From a virus, in IMG/VR virus record IMGVR_UViG_3300011116_000455, positions 1 to 36,852 of that record: a stretch of 36,852 bases of DNA. One strand, 5' to 3'. Below are positions 1 through 10,720 of the stretch, piece by piece. A program made the translations under genes and the position numbers. How positions within the stretch are numbered: position 1 is the stretch's first letter; every line of letters begins with the position of its first letter. The notes below the pieces were generated by a model. It saw only the letters and a list, made by a program, of their open reading frames with translations, did no database searches and had not been told where the DNA came from.

Positions 1-127
1 CTGGTGGCATACCCTCCATACCTGGTGGCATACCTTCTGGCATTGGTGGTTCTGGCGGTGGTGCCTGTTGTAAGAATGAGCCTGGGTCTTTGACACCAAA
101 ACCTTGAGATAGTACATATTCTGCAAG
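1..127. repeat. Terminal direct repeat, left copy (circular overlap)
   Basis: These 127 bases are identical to the last 127 bases of the window. The match lies inside the portal coding sequence and keeps its reading frame, so it is best read as the k-mer overlap of a circular assembly, not a biological repeat. A length of 127 equals a common assembler k-mer size (inference). Confidence 0.95.
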
Positions 128-1687
128 TTTTGGCAAGTTTACAAGTCCTGCCTGTGCAAATGGTTGCATTGCTGAAACTATTTGAAGAGCCATGTCTCTG
201 CGGAAAGCTTCATTTCTTGGAGCTGTAGAACCAGCCTCAACTGTAAAATCAAACTCACCAGAAATGTAATCTTTATCAAATCTTAAGAATATTGGAGCAG
301 ATTCAGTACCAAGAATTCTTACAGTCTGCTCACCTGTCATAAACTGTTGAGCAAGCATTATAAGATTAGAAGCACATGCTGCTATTCCATTTTCAATAGC
401 AACCAACTTCTCTGCTACTCTGGCATTGCCGGCTTCAGCAATAATTGCAGCTTCACGGGCAGTTCTAGTTGTTTCAGGAATTGCACCACGTTGGTATTCA
501 GATACACCAGATACACGGTCAATATCATTTTGAATTAATGAAGATTGATTATAAAATTCTGGTGGGTTAATCAAGGCCGGCATTGGAACAACAACGTTAT
601 TTAAGTTCTCACCAGATTTAACTGGAACGATAACGTTATCCTCATCAGATGCTAAAGCCTGACGACCGTCATCATCGAATGCTGATTCTTGGAACAACCA
701 TTTACGGCTGTAACGCTTTCTGTGCAACATCATTTGTGTACGAGTTTCATTTAATTCGTACTGCAATGGTTCAATTGCTTCTAGTTCACCCATTGGGTAA
801 AAGAATCCAGGAACCTCATAGTTGCGCAACATAAAGAATGGATGACCAAATGCATATGGCATCTTGATTGGTTTAATTAAGAACTTGTCTCCACCTGAGT
901 CTGAAAATACAGACATCTCACCAGTATCAATATTGTAATATTCATAAATGTCACAATATGCTTCATCTGGATTTGCTCCAGCATCAGTTGTATAACCTTT
1001 ATCCATATTTGCATATTTTTGATAAGAAGATGGACTTAGTTCTTTTCTTGCGGCGGCATCATAACGCCTGTCAATCTTTGCGTCTTTTAATGGACGACGT
1101 GTGCGTTGTGCAATCCAACGCGCATCTTCCATACTCATTGCATCTGGGTCAACAAACATTTCAAATGGGTCAACACGCTCTAAGAACGGTCTATCTTCTC
1201 TAATAATTAATTGAGATTCAACATCATCAGCTGGTTTTCCATCAGCTGCCTCATCAGCAGAATATTCAATGTCATCAAGTTTATCTTCTTCAACAAAACG
1301 ATAACCAGTCTTAACCCAACCGTGACCAATAATTAAATAATCTTTAACTGCCCTTTGGAACTCTGGTTGGCAGTGATAATGTTGCCACCAATAGTTAATA
1401 ATAGATTCAGTTATAATTGCTTTATCGGCATCTTCTGGTCTGCGCGGATTAACATTAATCTTTGGGCGACCAATAGAAACAGCAGGAGCCAATGTATTAA
1501 TAGTTGAGAATGAAATATTAATAAGCAATCTATCGCCAACTGCTTGTCCACGATATTGACGACCACGATACAAGTTAATTAATCTTTGCCACAATTGGTC
1601 ATAGTTTTCATTAGTGCGCCACTTATCAGCGTAATCTAAATTTTTTCTGTAACTTGATAATTTATTTGAATTTGATTCGCGTGCCAT
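1..1687 (-). CDS. Portal protein, N-terminal 562 codons (gene continues at 36852)
   Basis: The ring protein at the special capsid vertex through which DNA is packaged and ejected. The ATG is at 1687, directly after the stop of the upstream gene. Joined across the circular ends to 36556 it gives 618 residues, a length typical of long P22-like podovirus portals. The N-terminus (residues about 1-20, MARESNSNKLSSYRK) is polar and basic; the region with 'LWQRLINLYRGRQYRG' and 'INISFSTINTLAPAVSIGRP' is characteristic of these portals, and a long helical region with 'VSGVSEYQRGA' follows. The C-terminus is Pro/Met/Gly-rich. It lies in the late operon between a DUF6321-like gene and the scaffold gene. 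It is a normal gene cut by the contig ends. The portal call is confident; the P22-like assignment is an inference from length and style. Confidence 0.9.
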   Translation of the reverse strand, partial: MARESNSNKLSSYRKNLDYADKWRTNENYDQLWQRLINLYRGRQYRGQAVGDRLLINISFSTINTLAPAVSIGRPKINVNPRRPEDADKAIITESIINYWWQHYHCQPEFQRAVKDYLIIGHGWVKTGYRFVEEDKLDDIEYSADEAADGKPADDVESQLIIREDRPFLERVDPFEMFVDPDAMSMEDARWIAQRTRRPLKDAKIDRRYDAAARKELSPSSYQKYANMDKGYTTDAGANPDEAYCDIYEYYNIDTGEMSVFSDSGGDKFLIKPIKMPYAFGHPFFMLRNYEVPGFFYPMGELEAIEPLQYELNETRTQMMLHRKRYSRKWLFQESAFDDDGRQALASDEDNVIVPVKSGENLNNVVVPMPALINPPEFYNQSSLIQNDIDRVSGVSEYQRGAIPETTRTAREAAIIAEAGNARVAEKLVAIENGIAACASNLIMLAQQFMTGEQTVRILGTESAPIFLRFDKDYISGEFDFTVEAGSTAPRNEAFRRDMALQIVSAMQPFAQAGLVNLPKLAEYVLSQGFGVKDPGSFLQQAPPPEPPMPEGMPPGMEGMPP

Positions 1688-1948
1688 CTAGCAGTCCCAC
1701 TTTCTTAATGCCAACGCCTTGCGTGTTGGCCTTCCTTTAGAATCCTTCATTGGACCAGCCATACCACCCATTCTAGCGCAAAATGACTTACGTCTTGCTG
1801 CAGCTTTAGGAGATTTCTTTGCTTGCTTAGCAGACACTGGTGGCTTAAGATTCATGCCTTGTGCTTTAGCTGATGCACGGCCTTTAGCATTCAAACCACC
1901 AGTCTTGCTCTTACCCTCTGACCTCTGCCACGCTGGTGTCTTTGGCAT
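1688..1948 (-). CDS. DUF6321-like basic protein, 86 aa
   Basis: The protein begins MPKTPAWQRSEGKSKTGGLN and ends with the block 'KSFCARMGGMAGPMKDSKGRPTRKALALRKWDC' (read as consecutive short segments). This pattern of a Trp near the start, 'GGLNAKGRAS', then 'FCARM.GM.GPMKD..GRPTRKALALRKW' matches DUF6321, small proteins found widely in phages and of unknown function. It is very basic and holds two conserved cysteines. Its stop abuts the portal start and it overlaps the upstream gene by one base, so the genes are translationally coupled. A DNA-binding or packaging role is only an inference from charge and position. Confidence 0.75.
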   Translation of the reverse strand: MPKTPAWQRSEGKSKTGGLNAKGRASAKAQGMNLKPPVSAKQAKKSPKAAARRKSFCARMGGMAGPMKDSKGRPTRKALALRKWDC

Positions 1949-2139
1949 TATTTATTCTTTCTATTTGCTTTTGCTGCTACACGCATTGAGTCAATTAAAT
2001 TAGGATAAGGACGACCAGCTTTCTTGGCTGCGGCCTTAGCCGATGCCTTCTGTGCTGGTGTAAGTTTCTTTGATTTGCCTAATGACTTAGGGCGTGGTTT
2101 CTCCCACACTGGTTTGTTACTTTTTCTTTTTGCGGCCAC
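1948..2139 (-). CDS. Lys/Ala-rich basic protein, 63 aa
   Basis: It starts with GTG at 2139, preceded by a good ribosome site (GGAAG seven bases upstream). The protein is rich in Lys, Ala and Arg ('LTPAQKASAKAAAKKAGRP' in the middle, ending 'AAKANRKNK'). The segment 'AGRPYPNLIDSMRVAAKANR' looks like a short conserved motif shared by small phage proteins of this kind. The one-base overlap with the next gene suggests coupled translation. It is one of a cluster of basic miniproteins between the large terminase and the portal. I do not recognise a function; DNA condensation or a virion role is a guess from charge. Confidence 0.7.
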   Translation of the reverse strand: MAAKRKSNKPVWEKPRPKSLGKSKKLTPAQKASAKAAAKKAGRPYPNLIDSMRVAAKANRKNK

Positions 2140-2215
2140 TTTGTTTCTTCCTTCTTGGAATGTAGTTTTTGGTCGTAGTTGAAGGTAGAGTTGGATAACG
2201 AGGATTAGCTGGCAT
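2117..2215 (-). CDS. Possible basic miniprotein, 32 aa
   Basis: A short ORF begins MPANPRYPTLPSTTTK and ends in RRKKQSGRKKKK. It fills the otherwise unused 65 bases between two neighbours and overlaps both (11 bases with the acidic gene upstream, 23 bases with the GTG-started gene downstream). The poly-Lys tail resembles the ends of the adjacent miniproteins. A purine-rich GAAGAAGAA precedes the ATG but is part of the upstream coding sequence, so it is weak as a ribosome site. It may be real or chance. Confidence 0.4.
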   Translation of the reverse strand: MPANPRYPTLPSTTTKNYIPRRKKQSGRKKKK

Positions 2216-2369
2216 ATTCTTCTTCTTCGCCTTCTTCTTCCATTTCTTGATGCTCAGAATTCTTCATAACTTTACCGTCTGGCATGTAGTGCCAACCTTC
2301 AGGAAGCTTTGGTGCATCGGCTGGCTTTTTGCCTTTGGCTTGCTCGTAAGCTTCTTTTAGTTTATCCAT
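2205..2369 (-). CDS. Small acidic-tailed protein, 54 aa
   Basis: The protein starts MDKLKEAYEQAKGKKPADAP, has a central 'LPEGWHYMPDGKVM' and ends with an almost uninterrupted Glu run (EMEEEGEEEEYAS). It sits two bases after the stop of the 126-residue gene. The acidic tail contrasts sharply with the basic neighbours and could neutralise or chaperone them (inference from charge only). The 'P.GW..MPDG..M' core occurs in small phage structural-module proteins, but I cannot name a family. Confidence 0.65.
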   Translation of the reverse strand: MDKLKEAYEQAKGKKPADAPKLPEGWHYMPDGKVMKNSEHQEMEEEGEEEEYAS

Positions 2370-2371
2370 GG

Positions 2372-2752
2372 TTATCTAGAGCCTGAGCTCGAAACAAATG
2401 TTACAGTAAGTTCAACATCGCCTACTGAAACAAAAGCTGGCGATGAAAATATATCACCATAAATAGCAATAAATGTTAAACCAGCAACTGGAACTCTAAA
2501 TATTTGACGTTCAGATGATGGACTTGCACCCAATTCTGAAGTAACTGCGGTTGTCCAGTTTGTTCCTGAAATAGATTGAACAGCCAATAAATCTGTACCT
2601 AATGGTCCAGGTCCATTGGAACCATAAAATTCTATGTTACCACCCCATGTACCGTTGAGTTGAATAACGCAGTCTGTATAGTCAGCGCACTTAAAGGTTT
2701 TCCATGGATATGGTGATTGAGTGCTGTTGAGTGTGTCTGTATAAGTTAACAT
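2372..2752 (-). CDS. Beta-rich hypothetical protein, 126 aa
   Basis: The sequence begins MLTYTDTLNSTQSPYPWKTF and continues with 'CADYTDCVIQLNGTWGGNIEF', then a region of alternating hydrophobics, Ser, Thr and Gly, ending in VELTVTFVSSSGSR. It lacks signal peptide and membrane segments. The composition fits an all-beta jelly-roll or Ig-like fold, as in phage decoration or accessory fibre proteins, but no motif proves that. Its start overlaps the stop of the upstream basic protein (TAATG). It is the only neutral, non-repetitive protein among the basic miniproteins. Confidence 0.7.
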   Translation of the reverse strand: MLTYTDTLNSTQSPYPWKTFKCADYTDCVIQLNGTWGGNIEFYGSNGPGPLGTDLLAVQSISGTNWTTAVTSELGASPSSERQIFRVPVAGLTFIAIYGDIFSSPAFVSVGDVELTVTFVSSSGSR

Positions 2753-2940
2753 TACTTACCTTTCTTTGAGGCTGTTTTTTTGCCGGCTGCAGCCATCTTT
2801 TGAAATTTAGTTTTGCCGTACTTTTTGCGACCAATTGATGCAGCTACTGCAGCAGGGTCTGATACTTTTCCCTTGAGGGATTTTTCTAACTTGGCAAAGC
2901 GTCCGCCGCCACCAAGCTTCATTGATTTCTTTGCAGCCAT
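2752..2940 (-). CDS. Lys/Ala/Gly-rich basic protein, 62 aa
   Basis: It starts MAAKKSMKLGGGGRFAKLEK and ends FQKMAAAGKKTASKKGK. The middle contains 'DPAAVAASIGRKKYG', a motif seen in short phage and prophage proteins of unknown role. It has no Cys, no membrane segment and a very high predicted charge. It overlaps the next gene by one base and sits one base after the preceding miniprotein, so the cluster is tightly coupled. Function is not known; nucleic-acid binding is plausible from composition. Confidence 0.75.
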   Translation of the reverse strand: MAAKKSMKLGGGGRFAKLEKSLKGKVSDPAAVAASIGRKKYGKTKFQKMAAAGKKTASKKGK

Positions 2941-2941
2941 G

Positions 2942-3067
2942 TTATTTCTTCTTTCCTTTTTTCATTGCTTTTTTGTAAGCCTTACCAACTGGTGTTTCTG
3001 TAACAGCAACCATTATACCAAATCTTGGCTTGCCTTTACCCTTACCCATTTTACCTTTGCCGTGCAT
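2942..3067 (-). CDS. Lys/Gly-rich miniprotein, 41 aa
   Basis: It begins MHGKGKMGKGKGKPRFG and ends KKAMKKGKKK, with a short hydrophobic centre 'IMVAVTETPVGKAY'. The ATG overlaps the stop of the upstream gene (TAATG), and an AAGGAG lies eight bases ahead. The gene is complete and tightly packed, which supports it being real despite its size. No family recognised. Confidence 0.65.
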   Translation of the reverse strand: MHGKGKMGKGKGKPRFGIMVAVTETPVGKAYKKAMKKGKKK

Positions 3068-3240
3068 TATTTTTTCTCCTTTTTTTTTGCAACTATTAAA
3101 GCTGCTTTAGCTAATGATAGTTTTTTTTCTGCTTTAGTTAATTCTTTTTTAGCAGCTTTTACTGCGGGAACTTCAATCTTTTTAGATTTAGGTTGTTTAC
3201 CTAATTTAGCAACAGGTGCTTTTTTAATTTTGGCTTTCAC
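3067..3240 (-). CDS. Lys-rich histone-like protein, 57 aa
   Basis: GTG at 3240 is the only usable start, since an in-frame TAA lies just upstream. The protein is about one third Lys with Ala, Leu and Val ('VPAVKAAKKELTKAEKKLSL'), resembling the Lys/Ala-rich tails of H1-like proteins. It overlaps the end of the upstream membrane-protein gene by 17 bases and the next gene by one base. A DNA-compaction role is an inference from composition. Confidence 0.6.
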   Translation of the reverse strand: MKAKIKKAPVAKLGKQPKSKKIEVPAVKAAKKELTKAEKKLSLAKAALIVAKKKEKK

Positions 3241-3445
3241 TTTTTTTCTTTCTTGTTGGCTTAGTTAAATGCCATGCTATATGACCATCAAGTTTATCAT
3301 CTACTTTATCAACCTTATCGGCTACTCTGTGAAGGAGGGCTCGTGCCTCTGCGTGTTGGCTAGTGTTTTCGTCTCTAAGTTTTTGGACTACAACGACAAG
3401 TGGGCCACCTATTAAGGCAACTGCGATAGGCACTACCCATTCCAT
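3224..3445 (-). CDS. Small membrane protein with coiled coil (DUF2746-like), 73 aa
   Basis: Residues 3-20 (WVVPIAVALIGGPLVVVV) form one membrane segment with the characteristic 'GGPLVVV' turn. A heptad-like region 'RVADKVDKVDDKLDGHIAWH' then predicts a short coiled coil, and a basic tail follows. This layout matches DUF2746-type phage proteins, often annotated near lysis or packaging genes. It overlaps the zinc-finger gene by one base. It could be a holin-like or membrane-anchored accessory protein; a second, more convincing holin candidate is at 20884-21141. Confidence 0.7.
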   Translation of the reverse strand: MEWVVPIAVALIGGPLVVVVQKLRDENTSQHAEARALLHRVADKVDKVDDKLDGHIAWHLTKPTRKKKSESQN

Positions 3446-3660
3446 TAGATTAGTTCTTTCCTTGAAGAAACTTTTTCAACATTTGGCATTGCTTCATACA
3501 TCTTTTGTGTCTCCTTTATAGTAGAAGCATTCCAGTTTGATTTGCCGTATTGGGCACCAACAAAGTTAAAAGTAATCCTTTTGACGTGGCAAGCAAAGCA
3601 AATTTTACGCTTTAAGTCGTTTTCTGTATTTATTTCTTTGGAACAGCTGTTACATTGCAT
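3445..3660 (-). CDS. Zinc-ribbon protein, 71 aa
   Basis: Four cysteines in two pairs, C3xxC6 near the N-terminus (MQCNSCSKEI) and C21xxC24 (KICFACH), form a zinc-ribbon knuckle. The rest is polar, with 'NFVGAQYGKSNWNASTIKET', a phrase typical of small phage proteins lying upstream or downstream of terminase genes. It follows the large terminase by 26 bases and overlaps the next gene. A role in packaging or transcription is possible but not shown by the sequence. Confidence 0.65.
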   Translation of the reverse strand: MQCNSCSKEINTENDLKRKICFACHVKRITFNFVGAQYGKSNWNASTIKETQKMYEAMPNVEKVSSRKELI

Positions 3661-3686
3661 ATAAGTCCTACCTATAGGTAAATGTT

Positions 3687-5291
3687 TTACATCTTATCAT
3701 TATACCAGTTGAACTCGCCTATAAGATAACGGTCAAGTTGCTTTGGTTTCTTCTTTATTGTTGCGGCAAAGTAGTTTAAAGTGCCAAAAGGAGCGTCTGT
3801 TTTAGGGCTGTATTCTGGCAACCAAACATATTTTAACATCTGATTTGCTATGGCTAGGCTCATGACTCTGTCGTCGTGTGGGGAGCCATGGGTTGAGCCA
3901 TTGTCATCACGGACAAAGGTCTTAAGTTCGGCAATCGTATACTCACAACGGATATCTAGAACACCATCTCTTATATTAGCATTTAGTTCATCCACTGCTA
4001 ATGGCTTTGTCAATGTTGTTGTGCGCCAACCCAATGTTTCTGTGGCTTCGGCGTGTCTTTGGTTTAGTCTACGTTGTCTATAAAGATTATGATAATTAGA
4101 TTTATTTAAAGCAGTTAGGGTTGTTAAACCGTGGTTATTGGACTCAACACCTATTAAAGCTTCATTGTAAAAGAATCCCAAAGCATACAGTATATCTTCG
4201 CCAAACTTGTCTGGGTCTACGTGTCCATGCCAATGGGCTACAACCACACCGGACTTGGCATCAATAACGTGGGCTGATGAGTAGTCTCCTCTAGCCAAAC
4301 CTTCGGCAACGTCTGCTCCAATTACATATCTAGCCCCAGCCTGTGGTACTGCCCATATAGACAATGGGCCACCATTTGGGTCAAACATGTAGGAGTTTCT
4401 CATGTCTGAGAGTTTTTTATTAAAACCCTTTTTAGGAGTTACTGTTTCAAATTTGTTTAAAGCATCAAGTTCAAATACCGGTCTGCCAGAACGAATAAAG
4501 GCTTCTTCTGGATTTGATGGGTATTCCTGGTGTAATTGCCAGATTGGCAGTTCTGCGGCTTGAGCATCATACCAAGATTGGTCACGGTCTCCGTTAGCTG
4601 ACCATGGAAAGAATATGCCCTTAAATCTATTAGTATTATTCTGTGACCCCTGCCACAAAGTAAAGAATATGTTTCCTTCACCTTTTGCAGTTGATAGACA
4701 GATTACTCGACCGCCTACGTCAGCAATAGGCTCAATAGATGCCCAAGCTTCTTCAGGGTTAGGCAAGAAGGCCATTTCGTCGATTATAGCCAGGTATACC
4801 GATTCACCTCTGGCTGGCTCATTTGCTGAAGGCATTGACTCAATTACGGAGTCATTGGCAAACGACAACTTAAGCACGTTGTTTTGCAACAGTTCTGGAC
4901 CTGATAGTCTTAGCCAATCTGGCAAGAACTTGTAGATATATTTAGACTTAGCTAGAAGCTTTGTTGCTTCTCTTTCCGTCTTTGACAACATAACGATGAA
5001 ACGGTCTGACCAAAAGAAACACAACCAAAAAGAATACGCCGCTGCCAGAGTTGAGAATCCTATCTGACGTGACTTTAATACTATTGAGTATCTGTTTTCT
5101 ATCCATGCTGTTACTGCTTCTTTTTGTGCTGGTCTTAAATTTAATTGTATGCGGCCTTTGTTTGGATGTTTAATAAATACATAGTTTGCGCAAAAAAAAT
5201 CAAATGCATCGGCTAATTCTTGCGTAGTTGCATTTTCTGGTCCACGACATTTGCGAAAATTGTATTCATTAACTAGGTCTTCTAATTGCAT
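3687..5291 (-). CDS. terL: Terminase large subunit, 534 aa
   Basis: The ATPase-nuclease motor that packages DNA into proheads. The ATPase half shows an atypical Walker A at residues 73-81 (KSRQIGFST) and Walker B at 167-172 (YLAIIDE), with the catalytic Glu at 172; a coupling motif 'CLSTAKGEGN' is near 199. The nuclease half has the RNase-H-like acidic triad: D327 in GADVAEG, E383 in GVESNNHG and D473/D474 in SPHDDRVMSLA. Length is normal for the family. Its start overlaps the stop of the sulfotransferase gene by one base (TAATG), so the two are co-translated. None of its CCG triplets on the plus strand falls in frame, so it uses no CGG codon. Confidence 0.95.
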   Translation of the reverse strand: MQLEDLVNEYNFRKCRGPENATTQELADAFDFFCANYVFIKHPNKGRIQLNLRPAQKEAVTAWIENRYSIVLKSRQIGFSTLAAAYSFWLCFFWSDRFIVMLSKTEREATKLLAKSKYIYKFLPDWLRLSGPELLQNNVLKLSFANDSVIESMPSANEPARGESVYLAIIDEMAFLPNPEEAWASIEPIADVGGRVICLSTAKGEGNIFFTLWQGSQNNTNRFKGIFFPWSANGDRDQSWYDAQAAELPIWQLHQEYPSNPEEAFIRSGRPVFELDALNKFETVTPKKGFNKKLSDMRNSYMFDPNGGPLSIWAVPQAGARYVIGADVAEGLARGDYSSAHVIDAKSGVVVAHWHGHVDPDKFGEDILYALGFFYNEALIGVESNNHGLTTLTALNKSNYHNLYRQRRLNQRHAEATETLGWRTTTLTKPLAVDELNANIRDGVLDIRCEYTIAELKTFVRDDNGSTHGSPHDDRVMSLAIANQMLKYVWLPEYSPKTDAPFGTLNYFAATIKKKPKQLDRYLIGEFNWYNDKM

Positions 5292-6106
5292 TAAATATTT
5301 CTCCAGAACTCTAGTCCTGAGTAACGTTTTATTGTTTCTGGCAAGAGCACGTCTTCTGGTCTTTTAGACACTTTTTGCAGGTTGGTTCTAATAGTATGTA
5401 AGTTTTTAATTCCTGTAATACTGTCTTCGGAAATACCTGAGATATCTTTAATGTTTCTAAATTCGTGATTGTATTTTTTAATTTCCAAAAAATCATATAT
5501 TTTATTAATTTCTTTCTTTGGATTGTTTATTAAATCATCGTAGTCTACAAAATGAAACAAGTGTCTGTATTCTGGAACTGTTGCATGTCTTAAATAGTTT
5601 AAACTTAACTGTACGTCTTTGTCGTGACGCATAAGATAATCTGCTCTTCTATCAGCTAATGGCATATTATCAAATGTTTCAATTAAGACTTGTTTATCTA
5701 TTACGTTATCTTTAGAATCTTCTGATGCATTTATTATTGTATCAAAAGAAACTAAAACATCTAAAACGTTTCTTACCGGGCAAATGAACTTAACATTCTT
5801 GGTTATGTATTTAGTTATTATTTCTACGCCTAGTGGACTTGGCCAGTTTAAGTTTTTGTCGATAATGTACTTTGCTGACTTGTCTTGGTAGAACGCATGT
5901 GGAATAGTTGCAATAACATTGTCTATTTCAGCACTTGTGTTGTAATCTTTGTTTTCTAGTTCATTGTGGCTTTGCGTTTGCGTGACCATCATTCTAAACA
6001 ATGGACTTGCGGGCGATACCCAAATATCTGGATTTTGATTTAATATCTGACTTAATATCGTTGCGCCAGAACGTTGCATTCCAGCCATAAAAAAGAATTC
6101 CTTCAT
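5291..6106 (-). CDS. Sulfotransferase, 271 aa
   Basis: Predicted to transfer sulfate from PAPS to an acceptor. Residues 6-20 (FMAGMQRSGATILSQ) form the 5'-phosphosulfate-binding loop that follows the first beta strand, and 'FICPVRNVLDVLVSF' near residue 107-121 matches the 3'-phosphate-binding motif with its conserved Arg. 'NPDIWVSPASPLFR' also fits the family. The C-terminal 'KRYSGLEFWRNI' resembles the end of Sulfotransfer_3-type proteins. It lies in the late operon between a collagen-like fibre and terL, and is coupled to terL, so its product is made late, perhaps to modify a virion glycan or host surface sugar (inference). No acceptor can be deduced. Confidence 0.85.
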   Translation of the reverse strand: MKEFFFMAGMQRSGATILSQILNQNPDIWVSPASPLFRMMVTQTQSHNELENKDYNTSAEIDNVIATIPHAFYQDKSAKYIIDKNLNWPSPLGVEIITKYITKNVKFICPVRNVLDVLVSFDTIINASEDSKDNVIDKQVLIETFDNMPLADRRADYLMRHDKDVQLSLNYLRHATVPEYRHLFHFVDYDDLINNPKKEINKIYDFLEIKKYNHEFRNIKDISGISEDSITGIKNLHTIRTNLQKVSKRPEDVLLPETIKRYSGLEFWRNI

Positions 6107-6126
6107 TCTTATCCTTCGTGTTTAGA

Positions 6127-7977
<1,851 letters not shown>

Positions 7978-8000
7978 TGTTTGCCTCTAGTTTTATTGGT

Positions 8001-8312
8001 TTATTGATTTGCTTCTAGGACCGCAAGTATTGCTTTAGCTTTGCGTTGCTCAAGAAGTTCTGTGCGAATGCGAGCTGAGAGTTCTGCATGATGCCATGCG
8101 TCCGCAACTATCGTTACATCATCAAGATTTTCTATTTCTGCAATTGCAATATGTTTATCTGTTCGATTACGATATTTTTCTAGATGTTCTGGCAAAGTTG
8201 CTGAAAGCGTTTGAAGTATTGCTGTAAATGTATCAATGTTTATTTGATATTGCTCTACTTCTTTTTGTCTTAAAGTAATTAACTCTGCGTGTGTGATTTC
8301 TGTATTTGACAT
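8001..8312 (-). CDS. Helical hypothetical protein, 103 aa
   Basis: A charged, helix-rich protein without Cys, signal or membrane segment; it begins MSNTEITHAELITLRQKEVE and ends RKAKAILAVLEANQ. The heptad-like patterns around residues 10-60 suggest a coiled coil. It lies between the beta-propeller gene and the long fibre, where phages often keep fibre-assembly chaperones, so that role is possible but unproven. Confidence 0.65.
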   Translation of the reverse strand: MSNTEITHAELITLRQKEVEQYQINIDTFTAILQTLSATLPEHLEKYRNRTDKHIAIAEIENLDDVTIVADAWHHAELSARIRTELLEQRKAKAILAVLEANQ

Positions 8313-8330
8313 TATTGTCTCCTTATTTTA

Positions 8331-9349
8331 TTATTGCTTAGAAAATCTAACTCTGCCGGAAGTTGTCGGTGGTGTTGATGGGTCAGCATATTTAGTTCCA
8401 AAACCAGATGACCAAGGGTAACCAGCAATAGAACCACCAGAAACACCAGAAAATACTATATCTGCTCCAGATGGTGAAAAGTCAATACCAAAACAAGAAA
8501 CTAAAGTTACTCCTACTGGGTCAGAATATTTAGTTCCAAAACCAGAAGACCAAGGGTAAACAGATATGAAAGGACTCAACCCATGACCAATTGCTATATC
8601 TGCTCCAGATGGTGACCAAGTTGCAACCCAGTTAGTGCCATTAGGCAATGGTGATGGGTCAGAATATTTAGTTCCAAAACCAGAAGACCAAGGGTAAACA
8701 GAAATGAAAGGACTAATTCCGCTATTAGTAATTGCTATATCTGCACCTGAGGGTGACCAAGCAACGTTTTGACCAAGGCTGGCAGGGGGGCTTGCTGGGT
8801 CAGCATATTTAGTTCCAAAACCAGATGACCAAGAATAGGCAGTAGTATAAGGAGATGTACCTTGAGAAAATGCTACATCTGTTCCAGATGGTGAAAATCT
8901 TACAGCGGTAGTACCTCCAGTAGGACGTGGTGATGGGCTAGCATATCTAGTTCCAAAGCCTGATGATGACCAAGGATAAGCAGAAGTAAAGTTAAAGTTA
9001 CTATGAGCAACTACTATGTTTGTATTATTTGGCGAAAAATCAACACCTGTACCATCACCAGTAGGTGTATTTCCTGGGTCAGCATATTTAGTTCCAAAAC
9101 CAGATGGTGACCAAGGATATGCTGTAATGCGTGGAAGATTATCATGAGCAACTGCTATGGCTGAACCAGCAGGAAGCCACGCAACGTCGCGGCCAACAGA
9201 AGCGGGTAATGTTGCTGGGTTAGAAAACTTACTACCAAAACCAGATGGTAACCAAGGATATACTACAACGTAAGGCGATGCGGCATCAGCAACTGCTACG
9301 TACGGTATATTTGTAAAATGAGAAGCAACAATTCCAATTGTACTAGGCA

Positions 9350-9350
<1 letters not shown>
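8331..9350 (-). CDS. Seven-bladed beta-propeller virion protein, 339 aa
   Basis: The whole protein is a tandem repeat of about 42 residues, with the signature 'YPWSSGFGTKYADP' followed by 'V.FSPSGADIA'. I count seven Y-W-S signatures. The C-terminus stops just after the first strand of a new unit (VRFSKQ), while the N-terminus supplies the missing strands (IPYVAV...YPW), the closure typical of WD40-like propellers. It lies between two fibre genes and overlaps the upstream one by one base, so a receptor-binding tip or fibre accessory is likely (inference). The propeller fold is inferred from repeat count and pattern. Confidence 0.75.
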
Positions 9351-10294
<944 letters not shown>

Positions 10295-10720
10295 TTAGAA
10301 TCCTCTCTTAGCTTTCTGACAACGTTTTACAGATTCCAGTCTGCATTTTTTGCATGTGCGAGAACCCTTCTTGGTAATGTACGTATTTTCGTTATTGTAC
10401 TCATGGCCTTTTGGGCAATGAGTTATGTGACTTTGTGGATGACGTTTTTTTGCATACATATCAACCATATTGTCTTTTGGTGTGCCTAAAAATAAATGTT
10501 CTGGATTTACACAAGATGGGTTATCGCAAGTGTGGCATACAAACATTCCTTCTGGAATATTTCCTTTTGTAATTAAAAAAGAGTATCTATGTGCACGAAA
10601 TCTTTTTTTGTTAATAGTTATTCTTCCATAACCATCTTTATCTTTATGCTGTTGCCAAATCCAGCATTTATCAGTTTTGATTACTTTATCCCAGAATCTA
10701 TCCACTGTTATATTATACAT
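10295..10720 (-). CDS. HNH endonuclease with zinc tail, 141 aa
   Basis: A free-standing HNH nuclease. The region '[20 protein letters not shown]' carries the zinc-coordinated HNH core; '[12 protein letters not shown]' precedes it, and the N-terminal '[16 protein letters not shown]' is the usual recognition-domain start. The C-terminus has a second treble-clef-like element, '[14 protein letters not shown]' plus 'CKKC', common in actinobacterial phages. It is inserted between a structural gene and a fibre gene without disturbing either frame, as expected of a homing endonuclease. A paralogue with the same tail lies at 14493. Confidence 0.9.
   Translation of the reverse strand: MYNITVDRFWDKVIKTDKCWIWQQHKDKDGYGRITINKKRFRAHRYSFLITKGNIPEGMFVCHTCDNPSCVNPEHLFLGTPKDNMVDMYAKKRHPQSHITHCPKGHEYNNENTYITKKGSRTCKKCRLESVKRCQKAKRGF

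Noticed and set aside
1-127. Biological direct terminal repeat for packaging
   Set aside because: It lies in the middle of the portal coding sequence and equals a usual assembly k-mer, so circular overlap is the simpler reading.
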